Of a DNA stretch of 64,000 nt, positions 58,707 to 64,000 are shown piece after piece. Positions within the stretch are counted from its first letter, which is position 1. Each line of letters starts with the position of its first letter. This DNA is from Paraescarpia echinospica (lineage: Eukaryota > Annelida > Polychaeta > Sabellida > Siboglinidae). The notes beneath the pieces were generated by a model. The model saw only the letters and a program-made list of their open reading frames with translations, was not told where the DNA came from and did no database searches. The stretch spans positions 31,243,285 to 31,307,284 of the forward strand of contig CM034544.1 of NCBI GenBank assembly GCA_020002185.1, given 5' to 3'. The position numbers were made by a program, and so were the translations under genes.

Positions 58707-61620
58707 AATAATAATAATAAGATAACTTCTATTGCGTCTAAATCCTTGGAAACCAAGCTCAGAGGCGCATCAAAACAAAAGGATTGGTAAATCTCAAAAT
58801 CCATATGTAGTATTCCAGTTGTCAACAGATGGGTCAAGGCGATAGGGAGCTACGGTGGATAAGCATGGTTGTAAAGATAAGTTTTTAAATGACGACGGAA
58901 TTGTGTAATATTTCCAACTGATCTAACACTAAGAGGGAGCATAGTCCAAAGAGTTGGTGCAGCAACAGAAAAAGCCCTAGTTCCAGTGTTAATGTTGACT
59001 CTAGGAACAAAAAGTAGGTCAGAACTAGAGGATCGAAGCTGGATAGGTTTTCTTACAGGAGTAAGCAATGAATGCAAATAAGATGATTGCTTACTGAACA
59101 GTGCCTAGTATGTAATAGTACATATCTTAAATAGTATACGATATCGTACAGGAAGCCAATGCAGTGGTACAGAGCAAAAATAGAGGAGATCTTATAACTA
59201 CTCTTGCTAGACAATTCTGGACACGCTGAAGTTTTGTGGTATCCTTGCTAGCGATATTATAAAGGAGGAAATTGCAATAATCAGGTCTTAGCAACAGAAA
59301 ATGACATATACCGGCGAATACTGCGAAAATCACGAATATGATAAAAACAGCAGCGACATGTTTGAGATAAGTGTTGTCGGAAATTGAAGTTACTATCAAA
59401 GATCACTCCTAGATTCCGCACCGAGGTTGCTGGCGTAATATACTGATTCAATATACGCGTAGGGAAAAAACCATCCAGTTTACTACGCTGCATTGGAGTA
59501 TTTTATTTGCATTTAATTTCAACTTGCTGTCAGTCATCCAGTGGAAGATATCTTGAAGGCAATCACTAAGTTGGTTAAGGGAGGGATTTATATCCGGGGT
59601 AGCCAAAGAAATGTAGATCTGAGTATCATCAGCATTAAGATGATGATCCAAGTTATATATGTGTATAACAGAGCTTAGTGGCGTGGTGTAAAGAGTAAAA
59701 AGCAAAGGCCCAAGAACAGAACCATAGGGAACACCAAATAAAGCCGGCAGTGCAGCTGAATAGCAGTCTTTATAGTTTGATGTCTATCAGTTATATATGA
59801 AAAAACCCAGCTTAGAGCCAGATATGCCGTACCACTTTAATAAGCGTTCAATGAGAATGTTGTGATCAATCGTGTCAAAATCAGCATAGAGATCTTGTAA
59901 GGTAAGTGCAGTCACTTTACCATTATTAATGTTAAAGTTAATGTTATTATGAACCTTTAAGATGGCAGTCTCTGTTGAATGAATCTGTCTATATGCCGAT
60001 TGTGACACATTATCTAAGACGTTTGTGCTAATGTGAGACCTTAGACGACTTGCTACAACTTGTTTTCTATATCTTGGAAATAAAGCTGAGGTTAGAAATA
60101 GGTATATAACTGTTTAGGTCTTGTTTAGGCAGAGATGACTTCTTAAGAAGTGGAGTGACTTGGGCGTATTTGAAATCATCAGAAAAACAGCCAGAGCAAA
60201 ATGATGCATTTATAATATTTGTTATAGGTCCATTTAGTGTATCGAGACATGCTCTTATCAGTATTGTTGGAAATGGATCAAGTGCACAAGGTTTATTTGG
60301 AGAGGACATAATTATTTTCCTAACTTCATCACCTGTTGCAGGTTCAAATGATACAAGTAGAGAATTTACTTGTGGCAAGTCCACACTGACATTACATAAA
60401 TTATGACGTGGGAATGCAGAACGAATAATACTGATTTTATTCTTAAAGTGACTAGAGAACGAATCAAATAGAGACTTAATTGACACATGATCAGGTAGCG
60501 ATAGAGTAGGCCGCCTGCGTAGAATGTTATTGATGCAGTTCCATAACCGACGCGGGTTACGAGACTTATTTATGTCCATATTTGTATAATAATATGATTT
60601 AGCTTTGGCCATTTGTGTGTTACAGAAGGGACTTTGCTTAGAATAGCGCGACCTATCTAATGGCGAGCGCGATTTGCGCCATACACGCTCTAAATAACGA
60701 CGACGCCATTTAGATAGTATAATTTCGGAAGTCATCCATGGAGCTGGTGGCCTTTCTGACACCCATTTGGATTTTATAGGTGCATGTTTGTTAAGTAATG
60801 CATTGAGTACTTGGTAGTACTGTTTATATAAGTCAGATAGATGTTTTTGTTATCTGTGATAAGGTCGGATATAAGGATATCAGCCATTAAAGTTGTAATG
60901 ACAATCCTATGAATGGCTCTGTAAGACACATTGTGTTTCGACTCTAATAGGGTTATAGAAACGTTAACATTAGCAATGACAGTATGGTGGTCTGATAACC
61001 CATCTGAAACAGTAGGTGCTTGGATATTATTATAAGTTGAACGGATTATCAAGAGGTCAAGCCAATGGCCATATATATATATATGTCGAAAAGGTAACAT
61101 GTTGTTTCAAATCAAATGATGCCAGAATATCATATAACGTAGTTGTAGGTGCAAAAAGTGTATCCAAATGTAGATTAAAATCACCAAGAATGTAACATTC
61201 TGATTGAATAACTGCGAAATTTGCCGGATGTCCTGGAAGGCGACAGATACAAACAAAGTATGCGGAGAAAGAAGAATCTGAAATTTCAGCACAGATGGAT
61301 TCAAAACTGGAGTATTCAGGGTTAGAATGTAATTTAACTTTGAACTGCTGTGATATAAGAAACCCAACACCACCTCCACGGCCGACTAAACGATGGTTGA
61401 TGGTGAAAGGTGTAACCAGAAGGGGAAATGTCAGCAATGCATGCAAGTGTATCATGTGGTCTGAGCCAGGTCTCAGTTACAGCAGGATTGTTTATTTTCT
61501 TTGAAATTAATAAATCACAAAGTACAGATCGTTTTATCTCGTACAGATCGAACGTTTGTAGTGGCCACTCGAATATTTCGTCTAACAGCTGGCCCAGGAT
61601 TGAGACTTACACCTCCTGCT
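58707..61620 (-). mobile_element. L2-like LINE copy 1, near full length, degenerate
   Basis: Ends in a short (tta)n tail at about 58,707-58,717. Reading down the minus strand: AVTETWLRPHD (endonuclease start, about 61,480), GRGGGVGFLIS (61,380), ILGDFNLHLDT (61,190), the 231-residue linker/RT N-terminus (60,067-60,762, starting before PAPWMTSEII), DFDTIDHNILIERLLKWYG (59,860), a GSVLGP-type block (about 59,715), NADDTQIYI (59,630), SVRNLGVIFDSNFNFRQHLS (59,390), and PRVNINTGTRAFSVAAPTLWTMLPLS (58,930-59,010). The order is complete but frames change at least eight times, so it is an old copy. Confidence 0.85.
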
Positions 61621-61639
61621 AGTATTACAATTATTGCTA

Positions 61640-62635
61640 ATTTCAATGTTGGCGTAGAAGGGTTATTGGCAGTAACTTTCTATTATAACAAACATGAAAA
61701 CATGGCAGGCTATGCAAAATAGAAATATAATGATGGATTCTAGTGTGATTAGGAAAAAGCACATTAACATTATTATATGTCAATGGTTTGCATAAAACAA
61801 AATCTATATCCCTTACAGCAACAGAGCAAGACAAGCAGAAAACACCCAATAAGAATAATGGTGCCATAATTATGTTAGACTATTATCATATTTATTAGGA
61901 ATTAATAAACCAAAACCATATAATTATATATCATGTAGATATTAAATAGAATGTTAAGCCGAGAGTTAAGGATAAGGAGTAAGTCAAAAACTAAATTATA
62001 TTTACAAGATCAGTAGAGTCTAAATTTTAACAATAAATCCTACTTTATTTAATTAGAAAATGTTGAACCGGGGCCAACTCCGGTAACTAAATTGAGACTT
62101 ACAGGCCTATAAAGGGAGGGAGAACTATTTATATTTATTAAAATTCACTCAGCCGTAGCCTTATAACATAACATAACTGCACCATGATTCCGTTTTAAAT
62201 ACCGTTTCATTGTAGTAATATAAAATGCCAATAATAATATAAAAGGTCAATAGAAAAAACCCACAGGCAGCATGTTTTGTAACTTAATCATTTAACAGTG
62301 TAATAATTACAAAGGACTACATTTTAAAACTAAACATTGCCGACCGGCCAAAGTGAGCGATAATCATAACGGCTTTAACGCCGGTTTTATTAAGTTGAAT
62401 ATGACCGGACCAAAATGTTTTAAAATATGCTTATATTTTAAATATACTTAACTTATGGTTGAATTATTGGTTCAGTAGCGCTTTACAAGTTACATAATAT
62501 TAAAAGTAATCTATTCAAAATAATTATTATACTATAATTAATTAAACATTAGACGAAGGATACATTTTGAAAGTTAACATTATGCCACGCCCCCTAGCGA
62601 CCAGTCCACAAGACCATTTATCAGTAAATGTAAAT
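61640..62635. other. AT-rich stretch without recognisable gene
   Basis: Short frames only; 62,560-62,635 may extend the L2-like scrap that follows. No inverted repeats or RNA genes were noticed. Confidence 0.5.
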
Positions 62636-62690
62636 AGGGGTATCATCTGCCTAAAGATGATGGTTTACATTACAGTTTAGTGGTGGGCAG
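62636..62690 (-). mobile_element. L2-like LINE scrap interrupted by the LTR
   Basis: 'ggtatcatctgcctaaagatgatggtttacatta' matches 58,612-58,645 and 59,618-59,650 (the ADDT region of the L2-like RT). It ends at the LTR boundary. Confidence 0.6.
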
Positions 62691-63016
62691 TGTAATATTA
62701 CTTACAAACAACGTACATAAGTAATGTAGAATGTTTATTCAAACATCTATATACGATGTACATCGTGACTGTGCGCCATGTGCTCCGCCCGACCTTGGTC
62801 ACATTCACCAACACTACGTGTTCTTATTTAGGATCAAGAAGGTGGCGCCACTGCTTCGCAAGATTACCACATCTTCCTTTCCATATAAACAAGTTATTGT
62901 TGGTTACACACTTCGAAAGTTGACAATTATAACTTTATGAAGTTCATACTGTCCTTAATGAGCTACTGGCTAATATATGCATACTGGTCCCAAACACCAC
63001 CAGTCATAACTTTACA
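62691..63016 (-). repeat. Putative 3' LTR of Ty3/Gypsy element
   Basis: The + strand begins TGTAATATTAC and ends AACTTTACA, i.e. TG...CA with short inverted ends (TGTAA/TTACA), 326 bp. The minus strand has AATAAA near 62,729-62,734 and a possible TATA (tttatatgg) upstream. It overlaps the stop codon of the integrase frame. Only one LTR is in the window, so the limits rest on form alone. Confidence 0.5.
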
Positions 63017-64000
63017 TTTCCTGGATGTACCTTGATGGGGGTTTCCTAGCACGTTTTGACGCCCTTGGAAATGACTGCTCGTTTATCATGGGCTCGGGTC
63101 GTGCCTGACCTTCGTTGCAACTCTTCACTTGCACCCTACTTTCAACCAAGGCATCTGTTGCTGTGTTTAAGTCAGCTTGAACTGAGCGGTTCGTGTATTT
63201 CAGCCGTAAGTCACTTCGATTTCTTTTCAGCATGACCTCTGAATCTGTCTCAACCTGGTAAGACCGTGATGCAACTTCTTGTATCACCGTCCAATCCTGG
63301 GACCACAGTCCATCGTTATAATTACGGAGTCTCACTCTGTCACCTAGTTCCTTTGTTGTAGTACTTGCTTTGTATTTACTTTTCTCTCTGTTTATTGGCA
63401 AGTTTGACCGAAGTTTCCGGTTCATCAACAATTTCGCTGGAGACTTGCCAATCTGTAGAGGTGTCGTCCGATATATCAATACGTTGTTCATGAAATCCTC
63501 TCCGCTATCCTGTGATTTCTTCATGAGATTTTTGACAATTTTCACAGAACTTTCAGCTAGACCATTTGACATTGGGTAGTGTGGGGTTGAGGTATTGTGC
63601 ACAAATTCCCAGTTCTTTGCAAATTCTGCGCTTGCATACTGTGGCCCATTGTCACTAAGCAGAACATTAGAGATCCCATGTCGTGCAAATATTTCTTTCA
63701 GACAAGCTATGATCGATCGGCTGTTCACTGTAGTCAAACAGTGAATCTCGAAGTAGTTTGAGAAGTAGTCCGTCACTACAATGTAGTTCTTGTCGTCCCA
63801 TGTGAACAAATCGCTTCCCAGCTTTTGCCACGCTCTATTTGGCGATTCGTGTGGAAGTAGAGGTTCTGTCTGGTGCTGAGGTTTGTATTTCAGGCAAGTT
63901 CTGCACTGATTCACCAAATCTGTGATGTCTGCATTCATGCGTGGCCAATACACAACTTCACGTGCACGTTTCTTACATTTTTCCATTCCCAAATGTCCTT
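63012..64000 (-). CDS. Ty3/Gypsy integrase, C-terminal part of pol (partial at window edge)
   Basis: Open to the right edge: KGHLGMEKC continues the HHCC zinc finger, followed by QCRTCLKYK (the two Cys). The catalytic core has KLGSDLFTW (first Asp), VLLSDNGPQYAS (second Asp) and NGLAESSVK (Glu), then the GKSPAKLLMNR segment and a C-terminal tail ending in RKPPSRYIQEM, without a chromodomain. Integrase inserts the element's cDNA into the host genome. The second Asp and Glu are separated by 32 residues by my count, against 35 in most members. No stop is seen in the 326 codons here; protease, RT and the other LTR lie outside the window. Confidence 0.9.
   Translation of the reverse strand, partial: GHLGMEKCKKRAREVVYWPRMNADITDLVNQCRTCLKYKPQHQTEPLLPHESPNRAWQKLGSDLFTWDDKNYIVVTDYFSNYFEIHCLTTVNSRSIIACLKEIFARHGISNVLLSDNGPQYASAEFAKNWEFVHNTSTPHYPMSNGLAESSVKIVKNLMKKSQDSGEDFMNNVLIYRTTPLQIGKSPAKLLMNRKLRSNLPINREKSKYKASTTTKELGDRVRLRNYNDGLWSQDWTVIQEVASRSYQVETDSEVMLKRNRSDLRLKYTNRSVQADLNTATDALVESRVQVKSCNEGQARPEPMINEQSFPRASKRARKPPSRYIQEM

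Overview
This looks like nuclear DNA of an invertebrate animal. There is no dense coding, long CA/TG microsatellites are common, and I see many families of non-LTR retrotransposons, a Ty3/Gypsy fragment, hAT-like and other inverted-repeat elements, a tyrosine-recombinase element and satellite arrays. The only host genes I can support are copies of one lineage-expanded, intronless (in the coding part) class A GPCR related in style to FMRFamide-type peptide receptors. Such expansions and this repeat mix are common in lophotrochozoans (molluscs, brachiopods, annelids), but the species cannot be named from the sequence.

Layout. About 1-48,300 is a decaying tandem array of a GPCR-bearing unit. The best unit (A, about 9.69-15.0 kb) holds the one intact receptor (13,369-14,328). 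Unit B (about 23.4-28.0 kb, continuing at 35.5 kb) holds a copy that lost 234 bp covering its start and first two helices. Unit C (about 41.1-48.3 kb) holds a copy with a nonsense codon and a frameshift. Further relics are a TM4-TM7 fragment at 15.05 kb and TM7 scraps at 11.9 and 25.2 kb. Each copy has an AATAAA about 305-335 bp after its stop. A second block (2.6-6.2 kb and 15.8-17.9 kb) and a third (1-0.33, 36.1-37.0 and 47.7-48.25 kb) are also duplicated.

The duplications reveal insertions by supplying empty sites. A 1,363-bp non-autonomous hAT element (4,250-5,612) has an 8-bp target duplication and an empty site at 17.39 kb. A 7.5-kb element (28,042-35,541) carries 229-bp direct terminal repeats, a broken SGNH-hydrolase gene, two minisatellites (a 219-bp higher-order array and a 40-bp array) and a broken tyrosine recombinase; empty sites lie at 14.98 and 46.4 kb and there is no target duplication. 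A 3-kb unit (37,008-40,006) has long inverted arms around a broken PIN-like/CXC gene. A 21-copy, 85-bp satellite lies at 18.3-20.1 kb next to a PIF/Harbinger-like relic.

About 49.5-64 kb is nested retrotransposon sequence: a CR1-like LINE with a long open RT frame (+), an old non-LTR element (-) split by a Jockey-type 3' fragment (+), which itself contains an RTE-type LINE (-) sitting at the centre of an inverted repeat; two adjacent L2-like LINEs (-); and the integrase end and 3' LTR of a Ty3/Gypsy element (-) that runs off the right edge. No rRNA gene, convincing functional tRNA gene or CRISPR array was seen.
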